A DNA stretch of 64,000 bases from Sphingomonas sp. PP-CE-1G-424 (GCF_004341085.1 NZ_SLXW01000002.1:558001-622000), one strand, 5' to 3'. Positions 28,718 through 39,497 are shown, numbered from the stretch's first letter. Translations and numbers: made by a program. The notes: a model not told the origin generated them from the sequence alone.

Positions 28718-30292
28718 ATGAGCATCGAATTCCTTAGTCCCGAAGTGGACGATCTGGCCCCCCGCATCGCGGTGATCGGCGTCGGCGGCGCGGGCGGCAA
28801 CGCGATCGCCAACATGATGAGGGCCGACGTCCAGGGCGTCGACTTCCTCGTGGCGAACACCGACGCGCAGGCGTTGAAGCAGTCGACCGCACCGCAGCGA
28901 ATCCAGCTCGGCACCAAGATCACGCAGGGTCTCGGCGCCGGTAGCCGTCCCGAGATCGGCCGCGCGGCCGCCGAAGAGACGATCGACCAGCTCGCCAAGA
29001 TGCTCGAAGGCGCGCACATGTGCTTCATCACCGCCGGCATGGGCGGCGGCACGGGAACGGGCGCAGCGCCGGTCATCGCCAAGGCGGCGCGCGACATGGG
29101 CATCCTGACCGTCGGCGTCGTGACCAAGCCGTTCGCATTCGAGGGCAACCGTCGCGCCAAGTCGGCCGAGGGCGGCATCGACGAACTGCAGAAGTATGTC
29201 GACACGCTGATCGTCATCCCGAACCAGAACCTGTTCCTCATCGCCAACGCGAATACGACCTTCAAGGAAGCGTTCACGATGGCGGACGAGGTGCTCCAGC
29301 AGGGCGTCCGCAGCATCACCGACCTGATGGTGATGCCGGGCCTCATCAACCTCGATTTTGCCGACGTCCGCTCGGTGATGCAGGAGATGGGCAAGGCGAT
29401 GATGGGCACCGGCGAGGCAAGCGGCGACAACCGCGCGCTCGAGGCTGCACAGAAGGCGATATCGAACCCGCTGCTCGAAGGCGTCAGCATGCGCGGCGCG
29501 AAGGGCGTTATCATCTCGATCACCGGCGGCGACGACATGCGCCTGCTCGAAGTCGACGAGGCCGCGAATCACATCCGCGACCTGGTCGATCCCGATGCGA
29601 ACATCATCTGGGGTTCGGCGTTCAACCAGGAGCTCGAAGGCAAGATCCGCGTCTCGGTCGTCGCGACCGGTATCGATGCCGACGCGCGTCCTCCGGAAGT
29701 CGCGCCCGAGCCGACCCGCTCGTTCAGCTTCGGATCGCGCAAGACCGACGAGAACACCTCGTTCCGTCCGAGCGAGCCTGCCGCTTCGTCGGCCGCGCCT
29801 GCTGCGTCGTCCGCCGATGAAGAGCCGCTCGACCTGAACGCGTCGTCGGAAGTCGAGCCATCGGCGTCGAAGTCCGATGACGAGCTGGTGCTCGGTGCCG
29901 AGACGATGGTGCCGCAGGCCGCGCCTGCGCCGGTTGCTGCTCCTCAGCCTGCTCCCGCGCCGCGCACGTATGGCGACGAGCCTTACGGTCGTGGTCCGAT
30001 CGCGCGTCCGGCTTCGGCATCGTCGGTGCCGCCCGCTCGCGCGCCGATCGCGCCGGCTGTTCCGGTGCCGACGCCGGCTGCCGATGAAGGTGGCGCACGT
30101 CGTCGCTGGCTCGCTCCGGGTGCCGAGGCTGCCCCCGAGGCGGTGCCGGCCGCACCGCGCGTGAAGCTCGGCGGTACGCTGTTCGAGCGCATGTCGAACG
30201 CGGCACGCGGTGCTGCGAAGGAAGACGGCGAAGCGGCCCCTCAGGACCCGCTCGACATCCCCCGCTTCCTGCATCGCCAGAACAACCAGTAA
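28718..30292 (+). CDS. ftsZ: Cell division GTPase FtsZ
   Basis: 524 residues from ATG 28718 (GGAG upstream); a GTG at 28703 is less likely. GTPase domain with [18 protein letters not shown] and tubulin signature GGGTGTG at 109-115; T7-loop region [12 protein letters not shown] long Ala/Pro-rich linker (about 330-505) ends in the conserved tail [15 protein letters not shown], which binds FtsA and other partners. The 113 bp after ftsA may hold a separate ftsZ promoter, but I see no clear CtrA site. lpxC does not follow. Confidence 0.97.
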   Translation: MSIEFLSPEVDDLAPRIAVIGVGGAGGNAIANMMRADVQGVDFLVANTDAQALKQSTAPQRIQLGTKITQGLGAGSRPEIGRAAAEETIDQLAKMLEGAHMCFITAGMGGGTGTGAAPVIAKAARDMGILTVGVVTKPFAFEGNRRAKSAEGGIDELQKYVDTLIVIPNQNLFLIANANTTFKEAFTMADEVLQQGVRSITDLMVMPGLINLDFADVRSVMQEMGKAMMGTGEASGDNRALEAAQKAISNPLLEGVSMRGAKGVIISITGGDDMRLLEVDEAANHIRDLVDPDANIIWGSAFNQELEGKIRVSVVATGIDADARPPEVAPEPTRSFSFGSRKTDENTSFRPSEPAASSAAPAASSADEEPLDLNASSEVEPSASKSDDELVLGAETMVPQAAPAPVAAPQPAPAPRTYGDEPYGRGPIARPASASSVPPARAPIAPAVPVPTPAADEGGARRRWLAPGAEAAPEAVPAAPRVKLGGTLFERMSNAARGAAKEDGEAAPQDPLDIPRFLHRQNNQ

Positions 30293-30360
30293 GCCGGGAA
30301 TCATCCTGTCGGCGGGAAGTCGACTGACGGGTTTGAGTTTCAAGCACGCCTCGAAAGCTC

Positions 30361-30455
30361 CGTTATGCCAGGCTTGTTCCGGCATCCACGGCACCGCAGC
30401 TCGCCGATCAGCGATACGCGGCACGGTGGACCCCGGAACAAGTCCGGGGTGACGG
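30361..30455. repeat. Palindromic intergenic repeat, family D
   Basis: Imperfect inverted arms: CAGGCTTGTTCCGGCATCCA and CCCCGGAACAAGTCCGGGGT, with GGCACCG/CGGCACGGTG inside. It lies in the 324-bp gap between ftsZ and the TPR/SPOR gene; the remaining 150 bp show no gene or clear promoter. A degenerate partial match (CCGGGGTGACGG) occurs near 40903. Confidence 0.75.
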
Positions 30456-30616
30456 AGCATCTCGGAGGAAGGCGTGTCACAAGCTGATAGATACTGCTCT
30501 TGAGCGAATGACGCTGCCCAACGCATCGTTCGTCGCCACCGCGCCTCGGTTCGCCGCGACCCGTGTACGCAAACATTGCCGGTTCGGTCGGGCTGGCGTC
30601 TAGACAGATGATCCTC

Positions 30617-32791
30617 ATGACTCGCTCGTCCCATCATTTCCTGACCGCTGCGCTGGCACTCGTGCTCGCGACCGCGACGTCCGCCGCGTCAGCGCAAGGC
30701 GTCGTCCAGGCGCTTCCGGGCACGACCGATGCGGACAAGCTCGGCGACGTGATGCGCCAGCTGGCAAGTAATCCGCGCGACATCGATGCGCTGATAAAAG
30801 CCGGCGATCTGTCGATGGGCCTCGGCGATCTCAGCGGTGCCGCGGCGCTGTTCGCGCGCGCCGAGAAGGTGAACCCGCGTGACGGTCGTGCAAAGGCGGG
30901 GATGGCGTCGATTCTCGTCCGATCCGAGCGTCCGGGCGAGGCGCTGCGTTATTACGCGCAGGCGGAAGGCCTCGGCCTCGATCCGCGCAAGTTCGCCGCC
31001 GACCGCGGCCTCGCCTATGACCTCATCGGCCAGCAGGATCGGGCGCAGCGCGATTATCGCGTGGCACTCCGCGATGCGCCCGATGACGAGACGATCAGGC
31101 GCTACGCGTTATCGCTCGGCATTTCGGGCAAGCCCGAACTTGCGATCCAGCAGCTCAATCCATTGCTGCTCAAGAGCGATCGTGGCGCATGGCGCTCGCG
31201 TGCGTTCATCATAGCGATGAACGGCGACGTCGCCGGTGCCGAGAAGATCGCGACGACGATGATGCCGGCTGGCACCGCACAAGGTCTGCAACCGTTCTTC
31301 CAGCGCCTGCCAAGCCTGCCAGCGAGCGACCGCGCTTTCGCTGTGCATTTTGGGGAGGTCCATGCGACGCCCACGCGTTTAGCAGACGCCCGGATGACGC
31401 CACCGCTGGGCATGCTGGCGCCCGATCCGACCGCGCCGGTTATGGTGGCCGCTGTGCCGCGACCGGTGGTCGTCGCGACTTCTGGCAAGACTAAGCGCAA
31501 CCGGCGCGGCAAGCCGGATCGGACCGAAATGGCCGCGGTTACCAAGCGTGCCGCTGCGGCAACGCCTGTTGCGGCGACACCCACCCCGACTATTCCCGCT
31601 GCAATCGCGCCGCCGGTCCAGCTGGCGTCGTCGTCGGTCCAGACGATCCAGGCCGCGCCCGTGCAAACAGGAGGGCGCATCGTAACGCCACGGCCTACCT
31701 ATCGCGCGCCGCAAGTCGCGCAGCCAGCGGCTGGAGGGCAGCAAATCCCGTCGCCGGTTTCGGTGGCGCGGGTCGCGCCGACGCCGGTCGGGGCTTTGTC
31801 GGCGACCACCGTAACGCAGATGGCCGCCCTGCCTGCCGGGCGCATACAGTCGGAAAGCAACACGCGGGTGGCCAATTCGGTCGCTGCCGCAGCGACGCGC
31901 ACGCCCACCCAACAGGTCACGGCGAGCCCCGTGCAACCCGCGCCGGCCCAACAGGCCTCGGTTCAGTCGCGATCTGTTCAGCAGGCGCGGATACAGCCTG
32001 AGCCCATCCAGCAAGCGGCGGTGCAACCGACCCCCGTACAGCCGGAACCCCTACGGCAGGCCAGCGCCGCGCCGCTGCCGAGCCCCGGTTTCTCCGCTGG
32101 TGCGACACCCTCGACGCCGCCGGTCGAGGTGGCCGCTGCGATCCCGCCGCGCGCGGTCGCGTCGAGCGAGGATTCGATCCTCGCGCGGATCGTCGCGGGG
32201 CTGTCGATACCCGCTTCCGAACTCGGTGTCGCACCGATGCATCCCGCGCCGGTCGTGACGCAGGCTGCGGTGCCGATGCCCGACGATGCCGAACGCGTCC
32301 TCGCGGAGGCCAAGGCCAAGACCGAGCGTGACGCCGCGGCCAAGAAGATCGCCGCCGAGCAGCTCGCCGCCGACAAGAAGGCTGCTCTCGATAAGAAGGC
32401 GGCCGCGCGAAAAGCCATCGCGGACAAGAAGGCGCTCGCCGAGAAAAAGGCCGCCGCCGCCGAGAAGCTTGCTGCCGACAAGGCTGCGGCCGAGGAAAAG
32501 CGGATTGCCCGTGCCAACCCCGCACGGACCTGGGTGCAGGTGTCGACCGGCGCGACCGAGGGCGACCTGCCCAAGGCGTGGAAGAAGGCGAAGGCCAAGG
32601 CACCGACCGTGTTCGGCAGCCGCGGCGGCTGGACCGCGCCGTGGAAGGCGACCAACCGCGTGCTCGCCGGCCCGTTCAAGACCGATGCCGAGGCACGCAC
32701 CTTCGTCAATCAGCTCGCCAAGGAAGGCGTCTCGACGTTCACCTTCACCAGCGATCCCGGCGAGATCATCACGAAGCTCCCTTCGAAATGA
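30617..32791 (+). CDS. Exported TPR- and SPOR-domain protein
   Basis: 724 residues from ATG 30617; ATG 30608 is equally possible. Signal peptide to about residue 27 (cleavage after SAASA). TPR-like helical repeats cover about 35-230 ([20 protein letters not shown] and following). Then a long Pro/Gln/Ala-rich region (about 270-560), a Lys/Ala-rich helix (about 560-640, many AEKKAA/ADKKAA units) and a C-terminal SPOR domain (about 645-724, [17 protein letters not shown] on). SPOR domains bind denuded septal glycan, so a periplasmic role at the division site fits its place after ftsZ. No enzymatic motif. Confidence 0.88.
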   Translation: MTRSSHHFLTAALALVLATATSAASAQGVVQALPGTTDADKLGDVMRQLASNPRDIDALIKAGDLSMGLGDLSGAAALFARAEKVNPRDGRAKAGMASILVRSERPGEALRYYAQAEGLGLDPRKFAADRGLAYDLIGQQDRAQRDYRVALRDAPDDETIRRYALSLGISGKPELAIQQLNPLLLKSDRGAWRSRAFIIAMNGDVAGAEKIATTMMPAGTAQGLQPFFQRLPSLPASDRAFAVHFGEVHATPTRLADARMTPPLGMLAPDPTAPVMVAAVPRPVVVATSGKTKRNRRGKPDRTEMAAVTKRAAAATPVAATPTPTIPAAIAPPVQLASSSVQTIQAAPVQTGGRIVTPRPTYRAPQVAQPAAGGQQIPSPVSVARVAPTPVGALSATTVTQMAALPAGRIQSESNTRVANSVAAAATRTPTQQVTASPVQPAPAQQASVQSRSVQQARIQPEPIQQAAVQPTPVQPEPLRQASAAPLPSPGFSAGATPSTPPVEVAAAIPPRAVASSEDSILARIVAGLSIPASELGVAPMHPAPVVTQAAVPMPDDAERVLAEAKAKTERDAAAKKIAAEQLAADKKAALDKKAAARKAIADKKALAEKKAAAAEKLAADKAAAEEKRIARANPARTWVQVSTGATEGDLPKAWKKAKAKAPTVFGSRGGWTAPWKATNRVLAGPFKTDAEARTFVNQLAKEGVSTFTFTSDPGEIITKLPSK

Positions 32792-32816
32792 GCGCGTTCG
32801 CACTCGGGCAGCCCAA

Positions 32817-33983
32817 ATGAGCTACCGCGCGCCCTGGGCATCGGACCCGGCGCGCAGCAAAGGACGGCTTCACGAGGAACAGAACGGGTCCGTCCGTGGC
32901 CCGCGCGATGCCTTCCAGCGTGATCGCGACCGGATCATTCACTCGATCAGCTTCCGTCGCCTCCGCCACAAGACGCAAGTGTTCATGGCGCCCGACGGCG
33001 ATCATTTTCGCGTCCGCCTGACGCACAGTCTCGAGGTCGCGCAGATCGGCCGGACGATCGCGCGGACGCTCGAACTGAACGAGGACCTGACCGAGGCGCT
33101 GTGTCTCGCGCACGACATCGGTCATCCGCCGTTCGGCCATGCCGGCGAGGATGCGCTGAAGGCGGCGCTGAAGGGGCAGGGCGGGTTCGATCACAACGGC
33201 CACACGCTGCGCACGCTGATGACGATCGAGCGGCCGTATCCGTTGTGGAACGGGCTCAACCTGACATGGGAAACGCTCGAAGGCCTCGCCAAGCATAACG
33301 GCCCGGTGCGGTATCCGGGCTGGGCGCTCGCGGTCGCCGATGCGGAATATCCGCTCGCACTGACTAGCTTTTCGTCGCTGGAGGCGCAGGTTGCGGCAAT
33401 CGCTGACGATATCGCCTACGACAATCACGACATCGACGACGGCCTGCGCGCAGGGTTGCTGACGCTCGACCAGATGCTCGCCGTGCCGCTGGTCGCGCGG
33501 GGCTGGAACGACGTGCGGCGGCGCTTTCCCGACATCGAGCCTAAGCGCCTGGTCGGCGAGCTCGTCCGCACGCAGATCGGGATAATGGTCAACGATCTCA
33601 TCGCCGAAACCCGCCAGCGGATCGCGGCGAGCGGCGTCACCAGCGTCGACGACGTCCGCGATGCGGGCCAGTGCCTGGTCGGCTTCTCGCCCGAGATGCG
33701 AGAGGCCGAGCGCGACCTGAAGCGGTTCATGTACGCCAATCTCTATCATCATCCGCGGCAACTGGCGGCGGCGGATGCGGCGCATGGCATCGTGTCGGGG
33801 CTGTTCGCGGTATACCGCGCCGATCCGCGGACGATGCCCGAGGAATGGCGCGAGCGGCTGCCGGCGGAGGATCCTGACCGCAGCCGGCATATCGCGGATT
33901 TCATCGCGGGCATGACGGACCGGTATGCCGTATCGCGCTACCGCGAACTAGTCGGCCCGATCGACCTGCCCGAAGGGTTTTGA
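32817..33983 (+). CDS. dgt: Deoxyguanosinetriphosphate triphosphohydrolase-like protein
   Basis: 388 residues. HD-domain dNTP triphosphohydrolase. Metal ligands in [18 protein letters not shown] and [35 protein letters not shown] near the middle, and N-terminal [20 protein letters not shown]. Substrate range cannot be read from sequence. Starts 25 bp after the SPOR gene; its usual alphaproteobacterial neighbour argS is displaced by 3.8 kb here. Confidence 0.92.
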   Translation: MSYRAPWASDPARSKGRLHEEQNGSVRGPRDAFQRDRDRIIHSISFRRLRHKTQVFMAPDGDHFRVRLTHSLEVAQIGRTIARTLELNEDLTEALCLAHDIGHPPFGHAGEDALKAALKGQGGFDHNGHTLRTLMTIERPYPLWNGLNLTWETLEGLAKHNGPVRYPGWALAVADAEYPLALTSFSSLEAQVAAIADDIAYDNHDIDDGLRAGLLTLDQMLAVPLVARGWNDVRRRFPDIEPKRLVGELVRTQIGIMVNDLIAETRQRIAASGVTSVDDVRDAGQCLVGFSPEMREAERDLKRFMYANLYHHPRQLAAADAAHGIVSGLFAVYRADPRTMPEEWRERLPAEDPDRSRHIADFIAGMTDRYAVSRYRELVGPIDLPEGF

Positions 33984-34000
33984 GGCAGGGACATCGTTCG

Positions 34001-34087
34001 TCCGTCATCCTGACGAAAGTCAGGATCCAGAGCCGCTAAGGACATCGTTCGTTACCCTGGATCCTGACTTACGTCAGGATGACGGGG
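34001..34087. repeat. Palindromic repeat, family B copy 1
   Basis: Two inverted units, each itself a hairpin: GTCATCCTGACGAAAGTCAG and, on the right, CCTGACTTACGTCAGGATGA, joined by about 40 bp. A second copy in the same orientation lies at 37458-37547, so the two bracket the genes at 34164-37374. Confidence 0.88.
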
Positions 34088-34163
34088 GTGTCTGAAACCA
34101 AACGCAAAACGGCAGCCAGACCTAAGTCCGACCGCCGTCATGCCGTCTTAGGAAAAACTCAGC

Positions 34164-34457
34164 TCAGCGCGTAACCGCAGCGATGCCACCAGCCGCGCCA
34201 TTAGCCTCGTTAGTCTTGAACGCGACCGGTACGCCGCCCGACACACCCGACACGCGATCGCCGCGGACGATCAGGTGGAACTTCTGCCCCGACGGATAGC
34301 GGTGGCCGTCGATCACCTGGCGGCTGCCGTCCTGCGTCGAGGTATAGACATAGGTACTGCCCTCGTGGACGAAGCTCTGCTTGGTGTCGGCGGCCATGCC
34401 GATCGTCGAGGTGAGGGCTGCCGCTGCTGCTGCGATGATCTTGATAGCGTTGCGCAT
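34164..34457 (-). CDS. Small exported protein, hypothetical
   Basis: 97 residues from ATG 34457, with GGGAG 9 bases upstream. Signal peptide about 1-22 (cleavage after GMAA). The mature part is about 75 residues, with EGSTYVYTSTQDGSRQVIDG and a C-terminal Gly/Ala-rich end. No Cys, no known domain. Divergent from the DUF1800 gene across a 218-bp region that shows no gene. Confidence 0.72.
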   Translation of the reverse strand: MRNAIKIIAAAAAALTSTIGMAADTKQSFVHEGSTYVYTSTQDGSRQVIDGHRYPSGQKFHLIVRGDRVSGVSGGVPVAFKTNEANGAAGGIAAVTR

Positions 34458-34675
34458 GATCGTATCTCCCGCGTGGTGCATCGAGCCGGATCGAGTCTCC
34501 ACCCAACTCTCGATCCAGTGAAATATTGCGGCGCAGCATTAGTTGCAATTGCAAACCTATCCGTCGCGATTGCGTACCGTGCAACGACGAATTGCGGCGC
34601 GGATGCGACGAGCGGCGCGCGTGACATACTTGCACGACATTTGACGCGTACGCCGGGTGACGAAGGAGAAGCGTC

Positions 34676-36217
34676 GTGTCTGCTTCCAGTATCGCGCTCA
34701 ATCGGTTTGGCCTCGGCGCAAGGCCCGGTGATACCATTGCCGGCGATCCGGCGAAGTGGGTGTTAGCACAGTGCGACCGGTTCGAGCCACGGCCAGCGGT
34801 GATCGCAACCGCGCCCTCGACTGCCGGGATTTCGGTCGGGCTTGTCGCCTATTACGCGCAGGAAAAGGCGCTCAAGGCGCAGTTCGGGCCCCGCACGCCG
34901 AAAGCTGCGATTGGCATGGATGGGAAGCCCGCGGTCTCCGGTCTCACAATGTCCGGCGCAATGAGTCCCGCCCCCGTGTCCCCGGGCGTTGCCCTCCCAC
35001 CGATGGCGCAGCCTCTTGGCATGCCGGGCAAGATCGATCCCGGAACGGCGGCGCGGCAGGAGGCGCGACAAGTCATCGGGAAGCAAAGTCGCAACGATTA
35101 CGGTGCGGCGGTCGCGGCGCGGACGATGGCCGCGCTGACCGGCGAGGCACCGTTCGTCGAGCGACTCGTGCATTTCTGGGCGAACCATTTCGCGGTCTCG
35201 ACCGAGAAATTCGAGGTGATGGCGCTCGCCGGGCCAATGGAGTTCGAGGCGATCCGCCCGCATGTGCTGGGCAACTTCGCCGACATGCTGAACGCGGTCG
35301 AGCGGCATCCGGCGATGCTGCTGTATCTCGATCAGGCGGTATCGATCGGTCCAGACAGTCCCTTTGCAGTGCGGAAGACCAAGCGACGCACCGGGTTGAA
35401 CGAGAATCTCGCGCGCGAGATCATGGAGTTGCACACGCTCGGCGTCCGCAGCGGCTACAGTCAGGCCGACGTCACCGAATTCGCGCGCGCGATGACCGGC
35501 TGGACGGTCGCGGGCATCGGTCGTGGCCCCGGCGCGCGCGTCCAGGACGATTCGCGCGCGGGCGCCTTCCTGTTCCTCGACGACGTTCATCAACCCGGCG
35601 ATCGAACGGTGATGGGCAAGCTCTATCCCGCGGCGGGGGAAGCGCAGGCACAGGCGGTGCTGTCCGATCTTGCGGTCCACCCCGCGACGGCGACGCACAT
35701 CGCGACGAAGCTCGCCCGGCACTTTGCGGGCGATACGCCACCGCCCGCGATGATCGCGCGGTTGAAGACGGCATTCCTGAAATCCGGCGGTGATCTTCCG
35801 ACGGTCTATCGCGCGCTCGTCGCGTCGCCCGAAGCGTGGGTGCCGCAGCCGGTGAAGTTCAAGTCGCCGTGGGAATGGTATCTCTCGACGCAGCGCGCTC
35901 TTGGCACGACCATTGTCCAGCCCGGAGTCACGGTCGGAATGATGAACCAGCTCGGCCAGCCGATATGGCAACCGGGGCAGCCGGTTGGGTACGACGATAT
36001 CGCCGGAGCCTGGGCCGGTCCCGACGCGATCCTGCGGCGTGTGGAGGCGGCGGAGCGGTTTGCGGCACGTGCCGGGCCGGTCGATGCGCGGGCGTTGGCG
36101 CCGACGCTGTACCCCGCCTCGCTCAGTCCCACCACTGCGCAGGGCCTGTCGCGCGCGGAAAGCCCCGCGCAGGCGCTCGCACTGTTGCTCGTCGCCCCCG
36201 AATCGCTGCGGAGATAG
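34676..36217 (+). CDS. DUF1800 family protein
   Basis: 513 residues from GTG 34676 (AAGGAG upstream). DUF1800 signatures: ALNRFGLGARPGD at the N-terminus, LVHFWANHFAVS, EFEAIRPHVLGNFADML, MLLYLDQAVS, GLNENLAREIMELHTLGV and TGWTVAG. Biochemical role unknown. The family is typically encoded next to DUF1501, as here (2-bp gap), which suggests that the two proteins act together. A Pro/Met-rich insertion (about 75-125) is unusual. Confidence 0.9.
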   Translation: MSASSIALNRFGLGARPGDTIAGDPAKWVLAQCDRFEPRPAVIATAPSTAGISVGLVAYYAQEKALKAQFGPRTPKAAIGMDGKPAVSGLTMSGAMSPAPVSPGVALPPMAQPLGMPGKIDPGTAARQEARQVIGKQSRNDYGAAVAARTMAALTGEAPFVERLVHFWANHFAVSTEKFEVMALAGPMEFEAIRPHVLGNFADMLNAVERHPAMLLYLDQAVSIGPDSPFAVRKTKRRTGLNENLAREIMELHTLGVRSGYSQADVTEFARAMTGWTVAGIGRGPGARVQDDSRAGAFLFLDDVHQPGDRTVMGKLYPAAGEAQAQAVLSDLAVHPATATHIATKLARHFAGDTPPPAMIARLKTAFLKSGGDLPTVYRALVASPEAWVPQPVKFKSPWEWYLSTQRALGTTIVQPGVTVGMMNQLGQPIWQPGQPVGYDDIAGAWAGPDAILRRVEAAERFAARAGPVDARALAPTLYPASLSPTTAQGLSRAESPAQALALLLVAPESLRR

Positions 36218-36219
36218 TC

Positions 36220-37374
36220 ATGCTCGACCGTCGTTCCTTCCTCACCACCGGGTCGCTTGGCGTGCTGGCGTCCGCCTTCGCGCCTCGCATCGCCTTTGCG
36301 CGCGCGGCGACCGACAAGCGGTTCGTCTTCATCATCCAGCGCGGCGCGGCCGATGGTCTCGGCACGATCGGCGCGGTCGGCGATCCTGCGTTTGCGGGCG
36401 CACGGGGCGATCTCGCGGCGGACTTCGCCACGGGCGCAAAGCTCGACGGCATGTTCACGCTGCACCCGGCGATGACCGCGAGTGCCGGGCTTTACAAACA
36501 AGGTCAGGCGCTGTTCGCGCATGCGATCGCCTCGCCCTACCGCGATCGCTCGCATTTCGATGGCCAGAACGTCCTCGAGACCGGCGGCGCGAGCGCATAC
36601 CAGGTCCGCGACGGCTGGCTCAACCGGCTGCTCGGCGTGCTGCCGGCCGACGAGGCACGCGCGATTGCGGTCGCGGCGACCGTGCCGATGGCACTGCGGG
36701 GGCGGCGCGAGGTAGCATCCTATGCGCCGTCGAGCCTGCCGGACGCGTCCGACGATCTGCTGCAACGCGTCGCGATGCTGTACGAGGGCGACCAGCAACT
36801 CCACGGCTTGTGGAGCGAGGCGATGGCCACGCGGCAACTCACCAGCGATCTCGCGCAGGATGGCGGGCGCAATGCAGCGGCGACCGGCGCGCTCGCCGCG
36901 CGCTTGCTCAAGCCCGACACCGGCGCGCGGATCGCGATGATCGAGACCGGCGGCTGGGATACGCACACTGGCCAACGCGGCCGACTGACCGCGCAATTGA
37001 AGGGCCTCGACGCGATGGTCGCATCGCTACAGGCGGGGCTGGGACCGCTATGGGCCGACACGATGGTGCTGGTCGCGACAGAGTTCGGGCGGACCGTCGC
37101 GGTCAACGGCACCGGCGGCACCGATCACGGCACGGGCACGTCTGCGATGCTGTTCGGCGGCGGCGTGAAAGGGGGCAGGGTAGTGTCCGACTGGCCGGGC
37201 CTGGCTCCCGCCGCGCTGTACGAGGCACGCGATTTGAAGCCGACGATGCAGCTCGATGCGTTCATCGGCGGCGCGGTGTCGTCGCATTTCGGCGTCGAGC
37301 CGGCCCGCGCGATGGCCGCGTTGTTTCCTGCGAGCGCAAGGACGGCGGTGGTTGAGGGGCTGGTGCGGGTCTGA
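36220..37374 (+). CDS. DUF1501 family protein with Tat signal
   Basis: 384 residues from ATG 36220. N-terminal twin-arginine signal DRRSFLTTGSLGVLASAFAP, so probably exported folded. Alkaline phosphatase/sulfatase-like fold features: FVFIIQRGAADGL, HPAMTASAGLY, SHFDGQNVLETGG, MIETGGWDTHTGQ and EFGRTVAVNGTGGTDHGTG. Catalytic role not established. Forms a two-gene unit with the DUF1800 gene. Confidence 0.9.
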   Translation: MLDRRSFLTTGSLGVLASAFAPRIAFARAATDKRFVFIIQRGAADGLGTIGAVGDPAFAGARGDLAADFATGAKLDGMFTLHPAMTASAGLYKQGQALFAHAIASPYRDRSHFDGQNVLETGGASAYQVRDGWLNRLLGVLPADEARAIAVAATVPMALRGRREVASYAPSSLPDASDDLLQRVAMLYEGDQQLHGLWSEAMATRQLTSDLAQDGGRNAAATGALAARLLKPDTGARIAMIETGGWDTHTGQRGRLTAQLKGLDAMVASLQAGLGPLWADTMVLVATEFGRTVAVNGTGGTDHGTGTSAMLFGGGVKGGRVVSDWPGLAPAALYEARDLKPTMQLDAFIGGAVSSHFGVEPARAMAALFPASARTAVVEGLVRV

Positions 37375-37457
37375 GTGTAGGGGGGGCTGTAGATGCGCCC
37401 GGCCGAGTCGCCGCTCGCCCGCGCTTCTTTACCGGAAGAGCCGCAACCTTCACCAAG

Positions 37458-37547
37458 TCCGTCATCCTGACGAAAGTCAGGACCCAGAGTACCACATGTC
37501 GCCCTTTATAACCCTGGCTCCTGACTTTCGTCAGGATGACGGGGGGG
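37458..37547. repeat. Palindromic repeat, family B copy 2
   Basis: Direct copy of the 34001 element: same outer arms (TCCGTCATCCTGACGAAAGTC and CGTCAGGATGACGGGGG), diverged spacer. It lies in the 398-bp gap before argS together with a family A-like element; no gene is visible in that gap. Confidence 0.88.
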
Positions 37548-37570
37548 GCTAAACATGTGCCCCATCCCAT

Positions 37571-37668
37571 CCGTCGTCCCCGCGGAGGCGGGGACTTATA
37601 TTCTTGGGACGGCAGCTATACCTCGCCTGGCTAGCCAGTATGGCGTCCCGCCTTCGCGGGAATGACGG
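37571..37668. repeat. Palindromic repeat, family A-like variant
   Basis: Arms CGTCGTCCCCGCGGAGGCGG and CGTCCCGCCTTCGCGGGAATGA, with a longer spacer than the 6.1- and 54.4-kb copies. Ends about 105 bp before argS. Confidence 0.7.
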
Positions 37669-37772
37669 TGGGACTGGTCGACACGTATCACCCGTCCCTC
37701 CAACGGGATTAAAATTGAGCGCAAAGCCGTGATGGTCTAGAGCGCGCGTTTCCTTGACGTACCGGGACTGCC

Positions 37773-39497
37773 ATGACGCTCTACACCCGTTTCGCCGCGC
37801 ATATCGATGCGGCGCTCGACACGCTGACCGCGGCGGGGACGTTGCCGGCTGGGCTCGACCGCAAGAACGTCACGGTCGAGCCGCCGCGCGACACCAGCCA
37901 CGGCGATCTCGCGACCAACGCCGCGATGGTCCTTGCCAAGCCCGCCAAGACCAATCCGCGCGTGCTGGCCGATGCACTGGTCGCCGAACTGTCCAAGCTC
38001 GAGGACGTCGCCTCGGCGAGCGTCGCAGGCCCCGGCTTCATCAACATGAAGCTCACGGACGACGCCTGGCGTGCCGAATTGGCCGCGATTCCCAAGGCCG
38101 GCGCGGACTACGGCCGCTCGAAGCAGGGCGACGGGATCACCGTCAACATCGAGTATGTGTCGGCCAACCCGACCGGCCCGATGCACATGGGCCATTGCCG
38201 CGGTGCGGTGGTCGGCGATGCGCTTGCCAGCCTGCTCGAGTTCGCCGGGCACAAGGTGATCCGCGAATATTACGTCAACGATGCCGGCGGCCAGGTCGAT
38301 GTGCTCGCGCGCTCCGTCCACCTCCGTTACCGCGAAGCGCTCGGCGAGACCGTCGAGATCCCCGAGGGCCTGTATCCCGGCGACTATCTCGTCCCCGTCG
38401 GCCAGTCGCTCGCGAAGGAGTTCGGTGACCGCTACGTCGGCGCGCCCGAGACCGAATGGCTGGTCATCTTCCGCACGCAGGCAGTCGCCGCGATGATGGT
38501 GATGATCCGTGCCGATCTGGCCTTGCTCGGGATCGAGCACGAGGTGTTCGCGTCGGAGGCAGAACTTCAGGCTGCGAAGAAGCCCGAAGCGGCCGAGGCG
38601 GAACTGCGCGCGCGCGATCTCGTCTATGACGGCGTGCTCGAAGCGCCGAAGGGCGAGACGCCCGACGATTGGGAGCCGGTCGAGCTGCCGCTGTTCCGCT
38701 CGTCGCAGTTCGGCGACGACCAGGATCGCCCGATCAAGAAGTCGAACGGGTCGTGGACCTATTTCGGCGCCGATCTCGCCTATCATTTCCAGAAGAGCCA
38801 GAGCGCCGATCAGCTGATCGACATCTGGGGCGCGGATCATGGCGGCACGGTCAAGCGGATCGTCGCGGCGGTGGCGGCGCTGACGGGCGGCAAGACGCGG
38901 TTCGACGTCAAGCTCGTCCAGATGGTCCGGCTGTTGCGCAACGGCGAGCCGGTCAAGATGTCGAAGCGGTCGGGCAATTTCGTCACGCTGGCCGATGTCG
39001 TGCGCGAGGTCGGCAAGGATGTCGTCCGCTTCACGATGCTCACGCGGCGGTCCGATGCGCAGATGGATTTCGACTTCGCCAAGGTGGTCGAGGCGTCGAA
39101 GGACAACCCGGTTTTCTATGTCCAGTACGCGCATGCTCGTATCGCATCGCTACATCGGCGCGCGGAAGAGGCGGGAATCACGCCTATTTCTGCGGATTTG
39201 TCCCGTCTTGATACGGACGAACTTGCTCTCGTACAGCTCGCAGCGCAGTTTCCGCGGCTAATCGAGATCGCCTCGACCGCGCGCGAACCACACAGAATTG
39301 CGTTCTATCTCTACGACTTGGCTGCAGCGTTCCATGCGCTATGGAATGTCGGAAACGACCGGCCCGACCGTCGTTTCCTGGTGATCGAGGATCCACAGGC
39401 GACCGCGGCACGGCTTTTCTTGGCGTCCGCTATAGGGCAGATTATTCATAACGGCCTCGCCATCATGGGTGTCGAAGCGGTTTCGGAGATGAAGTGA
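37773..39497 (+). CDS. argS: Arginyl-tRNA synthetase
   Basis: 574 residues, class I synthetase. N-terminal tRNA-binding Add-1 domain (about 1-110), catalytic Rossmann fold with the HIGH-equivalent HMGH in SANPTGPMHMGHCRG, EYYVNDAGGQVD, WGADHGGTVKR and KMSKS-equivalent KMSKRSGNF; C-terminal DALR anticodon-binding domain (about 440-574). Start ATG 37773. Its stop overlaps the SPOR gene (TGATG). Confidence 0.97.
   Translation: MTLYTRFAAHIDAALDTLTAAGTLPAGLDRKNVTVEPPRDTSHGDLATNAAMVLAKPAKTNPRVLADALVAELSKLEDVASASVAGPGFINMKLTDDAWRAELAAIPKAGADYGRSKQGDGITVNIEYVSANPTGPMHMGHCRGAVVGDALASLLEFAGHKVIREYYVNDAGGQVDVLARSVHLRYREALGETVEIPEGLYPGDYLVPVGQSLAKEFGDRYVGAPETEWLVIFRTQAVAAMMVMIRADLALLGIEHEVFASEAELQAAKKPEAAEAELRARDLVYDGVLEAPKGETPDDWEPVELPLFRSSQFGDDQDRPIKKSNGSWTYFGADLAYHFQKSQSADQLIDIWGADHGGTVKRIVAAVAALTGGKTRFDVKLVQMVRLLRNGEPVKMSKRSGNFVTLADVVREVGKDVVRFTMLTRRSDAQMDFDFAKVVEASKDNPVFYVQYAHARIASLHRRAEEAGITPISADLSRLDTDELALVQLAAQFPRLIEIASTAREPHRIAFYLYDLAAAFHALWNVGNDRPDRRFLVIEDPQATAARLFLASAIGQIIHNGLAIMGVEAVSEMK

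Noticed and set aside
34001..37668. CRISPR array or integrated element with attachment sites
   Set aside because: Only two or three palindromic repeats at irregular spacing, no spacer array, no cas, integrase or tRNA.
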